Shown here one piece after another: positions 48,403 through 59,169 of a stretch of 64,000 bases of DNA (position 1 is its first letter; each line of letters begins with the position of its first letter). Position numbers and translations under genes: made by a program. Below the pieces are notes generated by a model, which saw only the letters and a list, made by a program, of their open reading frames with translations, searched no databases and had not been told where the DNA came from. Source of the stretch: Trichopria drosophilae (taxonomy: Eukaryota > Arthropoda > Insecta > Hymenoptera > Diapriidae); the NCBI GenBank assembly GCA_030407085.1, contig CM059586.1:91819501-91883500 (forward strand). Reading direction: 5' to 3'.

Positions 48403-49930
48403 GGTGAAAAAGTGTTTTAAAAACTGTATAAAATTTTTATAACGTTGCTATATAAAAACTGTATAAAAATTGTATAAAGAAATGGTTCTATAAAATAGTT
48501 ATAAAGTATTTATAATTTAGTATATTTTTATAAGCATTTCATAAAATGTTATGAATTAGAATCTACACTGCTTTTGGCAAATACCATCTTCTGAAGATAC
48601 TTCTAAAAAAAGAAATGATGAATTAATTAGGAAATAAATCAGCAGCAACAATATATATTTGCACAATTTGGAGGAAATATTTTTTTTACCAAAATTGAAT
48701 AAAATTTGTATACACGGAGAAAAATGACTCCGCTGGATTAGCTGATTCATATCAGCTAAAATTTTCGGCTGGAATTGCCGAAAATATATGCAATTTTAGC
48801 TGTTTTGATTCCGCTAATGTAGCCTTAATCCTGCTCAATTCGCGCTTAGCTCTAAATTTCCGCTACATTAGCAGATTTGTTCCGTTAAATTTGCGGACTT
48901 TTTCAGTAAATTTAGCTGAAATTATCGGCTATCCCTACGGAATTCCAACAGCTGTCCCTATAGGATAAAATTGGTAGAATCTGCGGATTTTTCGGCTGAT
49001 TTTGCTGATTATTTTTCTCCGTGTATCAACATACGAATTATGTATTGTTATTTCTGAATTCAAATCGAAAAGATCTCCGAATGAATTGAAAATAGAATAT
49101 CTTATAGTCAACGGGTGTGAAAATATCCTGGGGGTGGTTTTGCAGGAGTCTGTAACATCTGAGACCCGACGGTGTCGATGAATTAAGAAGTCAGCTGAAA
49201 TAATCCATTAAAATGCAACAATACCAAATATTGGTGGATGTAACCTAAAAAGCATAATAAATACTTTCTTCTTTGTGCTCGCTGTTTTTCAGGGTCAAGA
49301 AATTCCTTAATTTCTCTCAATGAATTGTTCTTGTATTCGCAGAAATGGAACTTTACGAATGATCGACGATTGGAAGACATCTTTCATTGTTTGTTGTCAG
49401 TATCCACCAATATATGGTACTGTTGCATTTTAATAGATTCTTTCAGCTGGATTCTTAATTCATCGACACTGCCAGGTCTCTCGAGGTTGTAGACCCGATT
49501 GCAGGGCACATCGCCAAATGGAAAACCACCCCCAGGATATTTTCACACCCTTCGACTGTCATTCGATTTTCAATTCATTCGATGATCTTTTCGATTTCAA
49601 TTTAGAAACAATAATACATAATTTGTAAAATTTGTATGTTGATATAGAAATTGTATTGAATTTTGGTAAAAAATACATTTCCTTCAAATTATACAAATAT
49701 GTATTGTTGTTGCTGATTTATTCCCTAATTAATTTGTCATTTCTTTTTATAGAATTATCTTCAGAAGTTGGTATTTGACAAGCAGTGTAGATTCTAATTT
49801 CATAACATTTTATAAAATGCTTATAAAAATATACTAACTTTATAAATACTTTATAAATATTTTATAGAACTATTTCTTTGTATAAGTTTTATACAGTTTT
49901 TATACAGCAATTTTATAAAACTTTTTCACC
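48403..49930. mobile_element. 1.5-kb foldback (palindromic) element
   Basis: The left arm 48403-49239 and the right arm about 49400-49930 are reverse complements across their length. Examples: GGTGAAAAAG at 48403 and CTTTTTCACC at 49921-49930; TTAGAATCTACACTG and CAGTGTAGATTCTAA; AATATCCTGGGGGTGG and CCACCCCCAGGATATT. The loop is about 160 bp. Removing the 311-bp MITE plus one TA from the left arm leaves about 524 bp, matching the right arm's 531 bp. No transposase is encoded. Confidence 0.9.
48713..49023. mobile_element. CACGGAG MITE, copy 2, inserted in the foldback arm (311 bp)
   Basis: It is nearly identical to 23313-23624, with ends CACGGAG...CTCCGTG and clean TA duplications (48711-48712 and 49024-49025). 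The opposite arm of the foldback element keeps the uninterrupted target at about 49643, reading TTTCTATATCAACATAC in the left-arm sense, which confirms insertion at a TA. This supports Tc1/mariner-type mobilisation. Confidence 0.93.
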
Positions 49931-50329
49931 TGGGTTGAACAAAAATGTTTTTTTGAATAATCCACAGCCAGTAGTTCTTTTTTTAACTTTATTAAACAGA
50001 ACATTTACTATTATATTCATTTTTTATCATTTATTCACGAGATTACTAAATAACTACATTTTACGTCCACCGGATCTTAATATCTCGGACTATTTTTCGT
50101 ACGAAATTTCATACCGATCATATTTGATGTATGCAACTCGATTTTGTTTCAGAATTACGTTTTTTTATGTGGAAACTCTTCCATTAATTTTAAATTGTCC
50201 AGTAAAACTGTAATTAACGAAACTATAACTCAATTGAAATAACCAATATTTAAGGCTAGGAGACACTTTACATATTTTAAAAGTAATAGTTACATGTTTA
50301 TAACATTCGTATTATAATTATAGGATGTT

Positions 50330-50520
50330 ATGTAACAAGGGCGTAATTAACGATCTTCAACGAGTGTAAAGTTTGTCGCCCGAGCGAAGCGAATCGTTAT
50401 TTCGATATTTCGCCCGTGTTTCATACAATATTTTTTAATAAGATGGGCGTGGGACTTAATTTGCGTTCAAATATTTCATTGCAGGGCGCAAAATGAAGCT
50501 CTACTCCCGGAGTGTTAAAA
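50330..50520. repeat. AACAAGGGCGTAATTA repeat, copy 1
   Basis: It is collinear with 54318-54472: TATGTAACAAGGGCGTAATTA, then ACGAGTG(T)AAAGTTTGTC, then ATACAATATTTTTTAATA, then GATGGGCGTGGG, then ATATTTCATTGCAGGGCGCAA and CTCTACTCCCGGAGTGTTAAAA. This copy has about 35 bp more (GCCCGAGCGAAGCGAATCG). No TIRs are evident. Confidence 0.85.
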
Positions 50521-52129
50521 ATGTCAATTACATGCACACCGATTCATTATTTCATATTGTTTGGTTTTCATTCTATGCGAAGTTAATTACAATATTTACG
50601 TGATTTGCATACACGTTACAATAAGTTAACCAGCTCTACTTATTTTACTTTCATTGTAAAATTACATCGATTAAATTATTTTGGAAAATAATAAATTATT
50701 ATAATTATGAACTCTTCCTGAACTTAAATCACATGGTATGCATATTAATGATACTTTTCATATTTCTGTAATATTATCCTTTAAGCTTTCACGTAAGATT
50801 ATTAGAATGTAGTAACTACAGTCCTATGCATTATATTATCATGAAACATTATGATAATATTTGGTTAAAAGACTTTACATAGACATTAGACAGGTTTACT
50901 ATGTTATTAATACGTTCGCAAAAAATGGCGTTAAATTCATGATTATTTAATATATAATATAGATTTTATTTTCATTTAATTGCATTGCTTAATTATGTTA
51001 AATATAAAAAAAAAAACAATTTTTATAAAAAGCCACATTGAATAACAATAATGTGTCTTTATTGATAAAGTATTAAAAGCCACACCGACAGTTGGTTTAC
51101 AGACTGACCTAAAATAAATACAAAATAACCTTAAAACTAAGTTACACAAATAATAGAATTCTAATAGAATACGAGAACTTAAAAAATTAATAGAATAATA
51201 ATAGAAATAAATAAAACTTACAGATAATCGCATCCAATAAAAGTTTAATTTTGGGCAAAAACAGCTAGAAATTACGTATAGAGCAAATTATTATGTCAAA
51301 TTATTATCTGAATAATTTTTGAACGGTAAAGTAAAGCTAAAGTCAAAATTAAATTCTGAAACAAAATACTTCTCAATTTTAAACAGTGAATATTCCCTAT
51401 CAACGCTTTTGTTTAATGCGTATCTAATTCTGTCAAATAGTAAGTGAAGCTCGTAAAATTAAGACAATTGTTAATTGAAAAATGAATGGAATTAAATCAA
51501 TGCCTGAAATGATAGTAATGTACTTCATACCTTAGCTTCAAAGATATCCGTGAGATTGAGAGGATGATTAGACTTTTATTATGGAACACTTTTTAAGATT
51601 TACATGTTAGATATCACATTTTTAAAAGTTAAATCGTCAAAGTCGTTTAAATAACGAATGTCGTTAATCTTCAACGAATTCCATTAGGCTTTTTTTCAAA
51701 TTGTCTGTAAAAAGAAAATGTAACGCATAGTATCCAACGTCAAACTTTATGCTGTTACAGAATCTGCCCAAAAAATTATCTAAAATAAATATTTAAAAAG
51801 TTATAAACAATTTATAGGAAAAAATATTTAGATCTAAAATTCCTATATGAAATTGAGATTACACATATCCTTTTCCTTATTTTTTTTTGTTTTTTTCAAA
51901 CCGAAATACCCATCATGTCATATCAAAATTATATAAAAAACAAATTCATATTCTGTAATTTGTAAAATAACTTATTATTATTTAATAATATTTTCAACGT
52001 AATTATTTTATGCTAATTCGACTGCCAAGTGCAATTACTGATCGCAATAAACTGTTTAGAATATTTAGGAATCTGTGCTGAGAGACGAACGAACTGACCA
52101 CATACAAATAATCTAAAAGTTGGCAAAAA

Positions 52130-52870
52130 CTCGGCAAACCGAGTAAAGGTGTTTCATTTTATTTGCTTCGTTTTCTTCACGAGGTTCATGTCACCGACTA
52201 ATCGGAACGTCGATACGCGAAAACAACAGGTCCAGATTATTTTGTTCTTTTGTTTTGAGCACATCCTATCCCTTCGCCAATTCCTAGCTAGATTGAAATA
52301 ACCGAACAAATCGTTTCTATTAATCGTTTCTATGAAAAATTTACAGAATATTAAGGGACCATCATGACGGTTTTAGGATTATGTCGTAAGATAATAAAAA
52401 GAATCGAGATGGGGTACGCCTCTCGATCCATTAGAAGACACGTCAATTCGTCTTTTAAGAAGCGACGGACTTAAAGCCGCTTTATAACTCGGCGTGTTTT
52501 TTAATTTTTTGCTAAGAATTTTTGTTTTTTTATTTTCAGCAATCTTAGTTGTCTCTTGTTCCTCTTTCCTTCTTAGGCAGATCCTCGCGTCCCATGCCTT
52601 GCTATCATAATTAGTGATAATTTGATTAACGCGTCAAGATTGGGGCGCTTTTATGTACAGGTATAATGGACTTTGGGAATCCTCCTGCAATCTTTTCACC
52701 CAAATCTAATTCGATTCGTGAACCGACGAGGAACGACGCGACGTTTCAGATTTTTGTCGTCCGCTCACCTGACAGAATTCATTATGGATAATCGCTTATC
52801 GAGACTGCGGAATAGGGAGCATTAATTGCATTATTCGGCAACTACATTTTTAGTCAGGGAAGAAAGAACG
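52130..52870. promoter_or_regulatory. GC-richer island with a paired-class P3 site
   Basis: Complex sequence with GACTAATCGGAACGTCGATACG, ATTAGTGATAATTTGATTAACGCG, AACCGACGAGGAACGACGCGACG and, near the end, the P3 site at 52823. No protein-like frame is seen. The mix of CG words and TAAT/ATTA cores, plus a perfect dimer site, makes it a good enhancer candidate. Confidence 0.42.
52823..52833. promoter_or_regulatory. P3-type paired-class homeodomain dimer site
   Basis: TAATTGCATTA fits TAAT-N3-ATTA, the palindrome on which paired-class homeodomains with Gln50, such as Rx, bind as cooperative dimers (family knowledge). Chance occurrence in AT-rich DNA is possible, but the flanks here (GAATAGGGAGCAT, TTCGGCAAC) are not AT-rich. 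Confidence 0.4.
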
Positions 52871-52998
52871 ATTTGTCTGAAAATTTTAATAATTTTGGAA
52901 ACACTTAAAAATCATGCTCTTCTAATATGCTTAATTTGAGGTTTCTGTTTATACGGATGTACAAGATTTAACGTTTACTAAAACGAAAGTTAATACTA

Positions 52999-53302
52999 CC
53001 CAGATAGCAACATGAGTCTCGCATCGCTCTCCCTGTGCGCTCATAAGCGAGAGTAAATCTCATTTATGAGTGTGCATATGAGTGCTACTGGGTGGTACAC
53101 ATGGAGAGCGATTGGAGAATCATGAATGAGATTACCTTTCTCCCAAAATCTGCGCATGCGCAAGCCACTAACAGCTCATTCAACGCAACGCTTGCGCAAT
53201 GCATTAAACTCACACTTGATGTCTCATGTGAACTCATATACGCACTCACAAATGAGCTCTCATGTATGAGCCTCGCATGAGACTTAAGCCTTGCTATCTG
53301 GG
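52999..53302. mobile_element. CCCAGATAGCAA TIR element (304 bp)
   Basis: Ends CCCAGATAGCAA and TTGCTATCTGGG are perfect inverses over 12 bases, and the inner arms (ATGAGTCTCGCAT / ATGAGCCTCGCATGAGAC) mix direct and inverted words. The interior is rich in ATGAG/CTCAT and carries GCGCATGCGCAAG. A lone CCCAGATAGTAA near 62748 may be a relic of the same family. The 62-codon frame inside is incidental. Confidence 0.8.
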
Positions 53303-53505
53303 AAATAGTATTGACAGTTGGTATCTAGCGACTTTTCTTACTAGGAGGAATTCACAAAAAGCCTCGATATCATTACCAATTATATAATTTTTTCTAACTA
53401 AGGTTCACATGTATTAAAGTGGTCTAAATAATGTTATAAGAGTTTCATATTTATGCATATTAATATTTGTACAATATGTAATTAAAACTAACCCTGTTAT
53501 GAATA

Positions 53506-54008
53506 CTGTACCAGAATAAGTGTGCCAAAGCCCATTTCTCTAAAATAATTTCTTCTCTCTCCACCGGCTGAAATTTAGTTTTGTTTTTAAATGGGAAAAA
53601 TTGTTTTTTCAGTTTTTTTTTCTAACAACTTTTTACAATAAGCTTTATACTTTTTCTGAAACCTGTACTGAAGGCACTACGAAAATTCCAATTAAAAAAT
53701 GTCTGACTGATTTATAACGAATGGAACGAAAATAGAGAAAAATTAGAGAAAGCCCATTTCTGTAATATAATTTCAGATTTCTTTACCATGCGCTTGAAAG
53801 TCAACAAGTGAGAAAAAAATTATATATTTTTTTTAATATAATTTAAAAATAAATTGCATTCCTTTGCTTCATACTTTCTTAAGACTGTTTCGAGTGTATT
53901 GATCCTAATTTTGATAAAAAAATAATATTTTGCTTCTGAATTATTACGTTTTGAATATCACAACAATTTTTTACAGAAATGGGCTTTGGCATATTTATTC
54001 TGGAACAG
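53506..54008. mobile_element. 503-bp TIR element with internal end copy
   Basis: The left end CTGTACCAGAATAAGTGTGC continuing CAAAGCCCATTTCT mirrors the right end AGAAATGGGCTTTGGCATA continuing TTTATTCTGGAACAG, about 36 bp with few mismatches. The inner part of the end (GAAAGCCCATTTCTGTAATATAATTTC) recurs at 53748, so one half appears rearranged or nested. The left flank is TA. AT-rich interior without a gene. Confidence 0.82.
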
Positions 54009-54317
54009 ATAAGAAACTTTTCTGACCTGGGCCTAAGCGATTGAAGAAACGAAGTGTTTTTTGAACCACCCTAATATATGTCTATACACTTTCATAACAT
54101 TATTTAGAGCACTTTCACACAGATGAAAAATAATTATTTTGAACCTACAATATTTCTCAGAACCAAAAAAAAACATAGATTCATGCATTTTATAGACGTC
54201 TCCTGAACGATTTTGTTTGAGAAGAATTTAAATTTAATGATATAATGTCGGAGAGTTAACACATAGAAAATACTATAAGAAAATGATTCTTTATCAATTT
54301 TTCTGGAGTAAAAATAG

Positions 54318-54472
54318 TATATGTAACAAGGGCGTAATTACAGATGTTCGACAAGTGCGAAGTTTGTCATACGATATTTTTTAATACGACGGGCGTAGGG
54401 CTCGATAATTTGCGCCCCAATATTTCACTGCAGGGCGCAATATCGAGTTCTACTCCCGGAGTATTAAAAAAC
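54318..54472. repeat. AACAAGGGCGTAATTA repeat, copy 2
   Basis: Second copy of the family at 50330: TATGTAACAAGGGCGTAATTA, GACAAGTGCGAAGTTTGTC, ACGATATTTTTTAATACG, ACGGGCGTAGGG, CAATATTTCACTGCAGGGCG and TTCTACTCCCGGAGTATTAA. It has a shorter middle. The conserved ends and missing TIRs suggest a dispersed non-LTR-like or unknown repeat. Confidence 0.85.
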
Positions 54473-57039
54473 ACAATATTACCTTGTACGTAAAAGCTCA
54501 CTTTAATGTATGATATTTTTTTATTCGTCTTTTACAATTGCAACATGAAAGTTTATGTTCACCATATGTGCAAGTATTTCTTCAGTATGGACCTCACATT
54601 TGTTTTAAAAAACCTGTTACATACTTGGATTAAAAATAAGTGTTTATATGATGTAATAAAATTATTGTTCTGAGAAAATTTGTCTGGGAAAAATCTCCAA
54701 ACAGTCTGGTTTCAGCAGGATATACTCGAGAAAATAAAAAGTGTTCTACATTTTTATGAAATAATTAAAAGACCTGTACCCAAATTCCCTCGACAGTATG
54801 GCAATTTTTTAAGAAATAATATCAAATTGGGGATATCGAACCGATTTGATTTTCAAATGACCTACAAAATTAATCCCTTCGTCAAACATTTTTGATTTGA
54901 AATGACCTTCCAGTGAGGCCTCAAGAGCGGCGACCCGAGATAATTTTTGTATGTAGCGAACGTACCAGTCAGAGGTGTCAGTGATTTGAAATGTTTAATT
55001 TTTTAATGTCGGGTTTTTGCAGTGTCTGTATTGTGATTTGTCGAATTTTTGAGGTACACCCTCATGTCTCAGCACAAATAAATTTTACATCGGTTATAAT
55101 TAGTTTCAAATTTAATAAGTACCGCTGAAAATAACCAAAGCTGTCGTGGAACTGACAGAATTATCAGAACTGATGTAAGGTATTAATTAAAGGTCTAGAT
55201 TAAAGTTATATGTTTAAAACTTCAAAAGCCCTCAGTATTAATTTTACATTGGACATGGACAATATTATTAAGAATTCTCTTTGAAGTAATGAACAATTTA
55301 CGCATAATACGTTTGCAGAATTGTTTTAAATTATTTTAAATTATTTTTTGCACTGCTAAATTCTTTTATACTTTTGTCTTTTATTGTTAACATAATATTA
55401 TGGGAACATCGATTTATAGTAATATTACTGGACTTATTTATTTAAAACTGTTAAGATTAGGGTAATAAATGAGTTGGCAAATATAAGATATGTAAAATAA
55501 AATCACGGATATTTCATTATTTACCTTACCTAACGCGGTAATTCCTGCTGCAAATCTGTCATCTGCATAAAATTTCGTTCTAAAATGAGACTATAATTAA
55601 ATATTTGATTACAGCGAAGTATGTCACGCGATAACATCACATTATAACGATTTCGCAAAAACGGAATGCAACCCTTCAAACATAATTGAGTAAAATTTCT
55701 CCTTAATAGGTTAACTCAAACTAACGTTTGAGATTAATCAATATGAAATAGCATACATTATGTTTACAATGATATATTATAAATCATCATTTTCTATATA
55801 CTTTTTATATTTCTTATGATTCTAATATTTACGAAATTAAAAAGGTGCAGCAAAAACTCAAAAATGGAAAGTTGCGACACATGAAAAATTCTTTTAAGGC
55901 GACGTACAAGTAAACTATTCTTTCTACATTTACTCTACTTATACTTGACATATTTTAATAGCTATCATATTACTTATAACCATGGAGGATTTTTATGATG
56001 GTATATGTAAATCGTTAATACATTTTCTTTTTGGTATGATTTATTACGTTATTATTTAATATATTTATGTTAATCTTTAACATCTCGTTGTCTCAGTGTG
56101 TGTACACTTAAAGTCCTAATCAAGAATGTCACATTTAATTCGTATCAGGTCCTCATTAGAATCCCTGATACTTATGACGCTGTTGTCCAGCTTTTTAAGA
56201 GTCTCTGAAAAAAAAATGGAATTTGTAATGAACTTTTTACGTAGGTTAATACGGCATCATTAGGCAGTAACGAATTTTCTTTTTGTGCACTAATGAGAAA
56301 TGACTGATAAAATATGTATTATTATTTCCTATCCAAAGTCTGAACATCGGCAGTCTCCCTTAATAAGACGTGTCTTACAATCATTAAATCAGTCCCTGAT
56401 ATTTAACCATCCAGAAAACTCTTCCACAAGAAAATTAACTATAGAAATAATAACCTGTTATTTATAACAGCTAATTCCATTTATTAATTTTACCTTAAAT
56501 ATTTGAGCAATTTTCTAACACGAATTAAGCATATTTTAAAACAACTGTACAAGCGAAAATATACATACTGTGTCATCTTTTGTTCGATGTGTTTCAATAA
56601 GTGGTTTGATGAAGATTACGGGATTAACTAATTTGTTCGTCGTTCCGCATATAATTGAAGCATGTCGTATAATCCATTCGATACTTACATGAAATTCACT
56701 AATTTGATTCGCAATTGCAGTTGTAATTGTACGTGTAATTGCATTTTACCAATTACGTTAGCTATTATTAAACTGAATATTCGAAAGCAAATCGAGTAAA
56801 TTTAACGAAATCAGAGTTCAATTATTCAGTTATTATGTGGAAATTACGAAGGGAGAATATTCATTGCAAGATATTATCTACAATATTGTTATTTTCAGCC
56901 AAAGTTTATTTTATTCATTTAAACTAAAGTTATTTACATACATTATACAATATTTCTGACGACTGATGCTTTAAAACGTATTTGTTTTATACTATATATC
57001 ATGGAGTAAAATATCATTACACAGGTCTACAAAAATGGG
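54473..57039. other. AT-rich intron, nothing clear
   Basis: A 71-codon frame at 54680 contains VWFQQD, reminiscent of one phrase in mariner-type transposases, but nothing after it agrees. The remainder is AT-rich with a few TAAT-rich patches (56690-56830, GCAATTGCAGTTGTAATTG) and no bounded element. Confidence 0.4.
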
Positions 57040-57180
57040 GGTCCCGAATGTTGTTGGGAAGCTGTGAGTCTTTTCTGACGTAATTTTGTCCATCACGTCA
57101 GGATTTTGAGATATTTGAGGTTATGTACTCGAAAAGTTTTTTTTTGCTAAGTTTGAGGTTACATACATGATGCAACAATT
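57040..57180. repeat. Dispersed repeat, copy 2 of 2
   Basis: Partner of 13590-13750: TTTTGTCCATCACGTCAGGATTTTGAGATATTTGAGGTTA followed by AAAAGTTTTTTTTTGCTAAGTTTGAGGTTACATA. Here GAGGTTA occurs twice, so the unit itself may be a partial tandem. Confidence 0.55.
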
Positions 57181-57715
57181 TTTTTGGCCTTCTGTACAAT
57201 TTCCATATTTTAGCACTAGCCTTACACTTGAAAATGACCTTTTTATTCCATTACCTACGCTTTTTTCTTAGAAAGTTGTGGTCATTTTAAATTATGACAT
57301 TGGTCCTAAAAACGTCATAAGTAGTCACATTACCACTTTAAATTCTACATACTTCTACTTAATATTTTTTCTTGACAATTTGTTCTTAGTTGCTGAGTCC
57401 GAATATGATGTCACGAAATAGATAAAAAATCATATTAATATAATTTTATGTTTTTTAGTTTGTCGTTTTGAATTCATCCAATCACCGGCTGAGAAAATTG
57501 TAAAATTGATATCGATTTCGTGGTTAGCAAGATGAAATACCCAGAAGTATACATTAGAGAATTATTCTAGTTTTTTTTTTAAATTACATAATTTCTCTCT
57601 TATAATTGTATTATAGGATTATATGTAGTTTTATATGCAATTTATTTTAACTATCTTATGCTACTTTTGCTTTATCGCAAATAAATTAGTAACGCTCGCA
57701 AACAAATAAGAAAAA

Positions 57716-57775
57716 TTCTCGCCCCGGCGAAGAATCGAACCCGAGTCTCTCGAATACTGCGCCACGCTCGCATAC
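57716..57775 (-). ncRNA. Truncated tRNA-like Pol III unit
   Basis: On the minus strand: GCGAGCGTGGCGCAGTATTC (A-box-like TGGCGCAGT), then CTCGGGTTCGATTCTTCGCC (B box GGTTCGATTCT), then GGGGCGAGAATTTTT ending in a T-run (57711-57715). Only about 17 bp separate the boxes, so the anticodon arm is absent. Too short for a tRNA; likely a tRNA pseudogene or a SINE-derived head. Confidence 0.5.
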
Positions 57776-59034
57776 TTATATAATTGTCTAACAAAAAATG
57801 GCTACAGGTCTTTTAGGAATAGGAGGAAAATATCCACAAAGCATGCACGATTAAGCAATTATATTATACTATTAATTTGAATATTACGACAACAGAGAAT
57901 ATTCTAATAATTCGTCATATATTTTAATATATAGAGAATATACCGTTAATACGAAATACAGACGCGTGTACTAGTGTGCATTAAAAGTGCATTAAATTGT
58001 ATGCCTTTATAATTGTACATATAATGCACTAATTCAGTTTCAGACAAAATACTTTCTGCATTTTATGCAAATATTATATTCACATATTATACAGGTATAA
58101 TTTTTGTTGATTAAATTTCTGTATCTAAAAATTTCAGTACATTATCTATACGACTGCATTACATTTCATGTAAACATCACGGAACTTGCAAATTTTTAAA
58201 GATGTATTAAGTGAAGTCAGCGTAACTTATATTTCTGCATGGTAATATTTACTTTACATCAGAATGTAAACTGTTTGGAAATTTTAGTCAACCGGAAAAG
58301 TAAATAAATCCTAACAAATTAGAAATACTGTATAAAATTACTGTATAATTTAATCGAAGCAACTTTTACATTCGTCGGAATGTAGAAGTTACGTCCTTTT
58401 CATGAATTAGTACAATAAAGATTCAACTCGAAAACGGGCCGAGCGTTAAGAAACTGAGACCACACTTTTTTAGACAACACTCCACAGCACCAGAACGTCA
58501 AAAAAGATTTTGATTAGAAATTGATTTTAAATTTTCGCGGAGATTGTATCACAGGAATGATAATAGATGGCGGGTTTTGCGCAAACGACAGAAAACAGTC
58601 GCACTTTGTATGAATACAAGTTCCAAATTTTACGATGCTATTTTTTACATCTTGTGAAAAATCCCTTGAGCGTTTACGATTAATTTATATTTTTGCGTTA
58701 ATTTTATATTCGAATTTATGTTTAAAACTACCAAACGTCCGAGTAAACCTTACAATTATGAAGGTATTATTTATTATGCTTTTGGAGATAATTTCCTAGG
58801 GGCAAAAAGTGCCAAATACCCTTATGTGTCCTATTTTTACTCCATCGTTTAGTAAAAAGTCCCGCATTATAAATAAATATTGCATTTTTCTTCTCTCCGT
58901 GTATGAAACACCAAAGTCAAAATATCCACAATAAATCAAAATTTAAAAAATAACTAAAATAACAGTAGTTTTGATTATATTGTTATTCCTGTTGGATTAA
59001 ATCGCGTCAAATATTTAAGGAATAAAGAACTTGC

Positions 59035-59165
59035 TCTATTGGTATTATGCGACGGCGATACAAATTGCGGTCCGACGACGCGCGCGATCGGGGCGATAAT
59101 AACGATTTTTCAATTACATGCTAACTACACCCCATTGCATAGTGAACCGCTTTGCGACAATTACT
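59035..59165. promoter_or_regulatory. Short CG-rich patch
   Basis: TATGCGACGGCGATACAAATTGCGGTCCGACGACGCGCGCGATCGGGGCG stands out in very AT-rich DNA. It may be a small conserved element; no gene frame. Confidence 0.2.
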
Positions 59166-59169
59166 TTTA

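Noticed and set aside
54680..54895. Mariner-like transposase fragment from the phrase VWFQQD
   Set aside because: Only six residues fit; the following sequence does not match the DDE/D region and no TIRs flank it.
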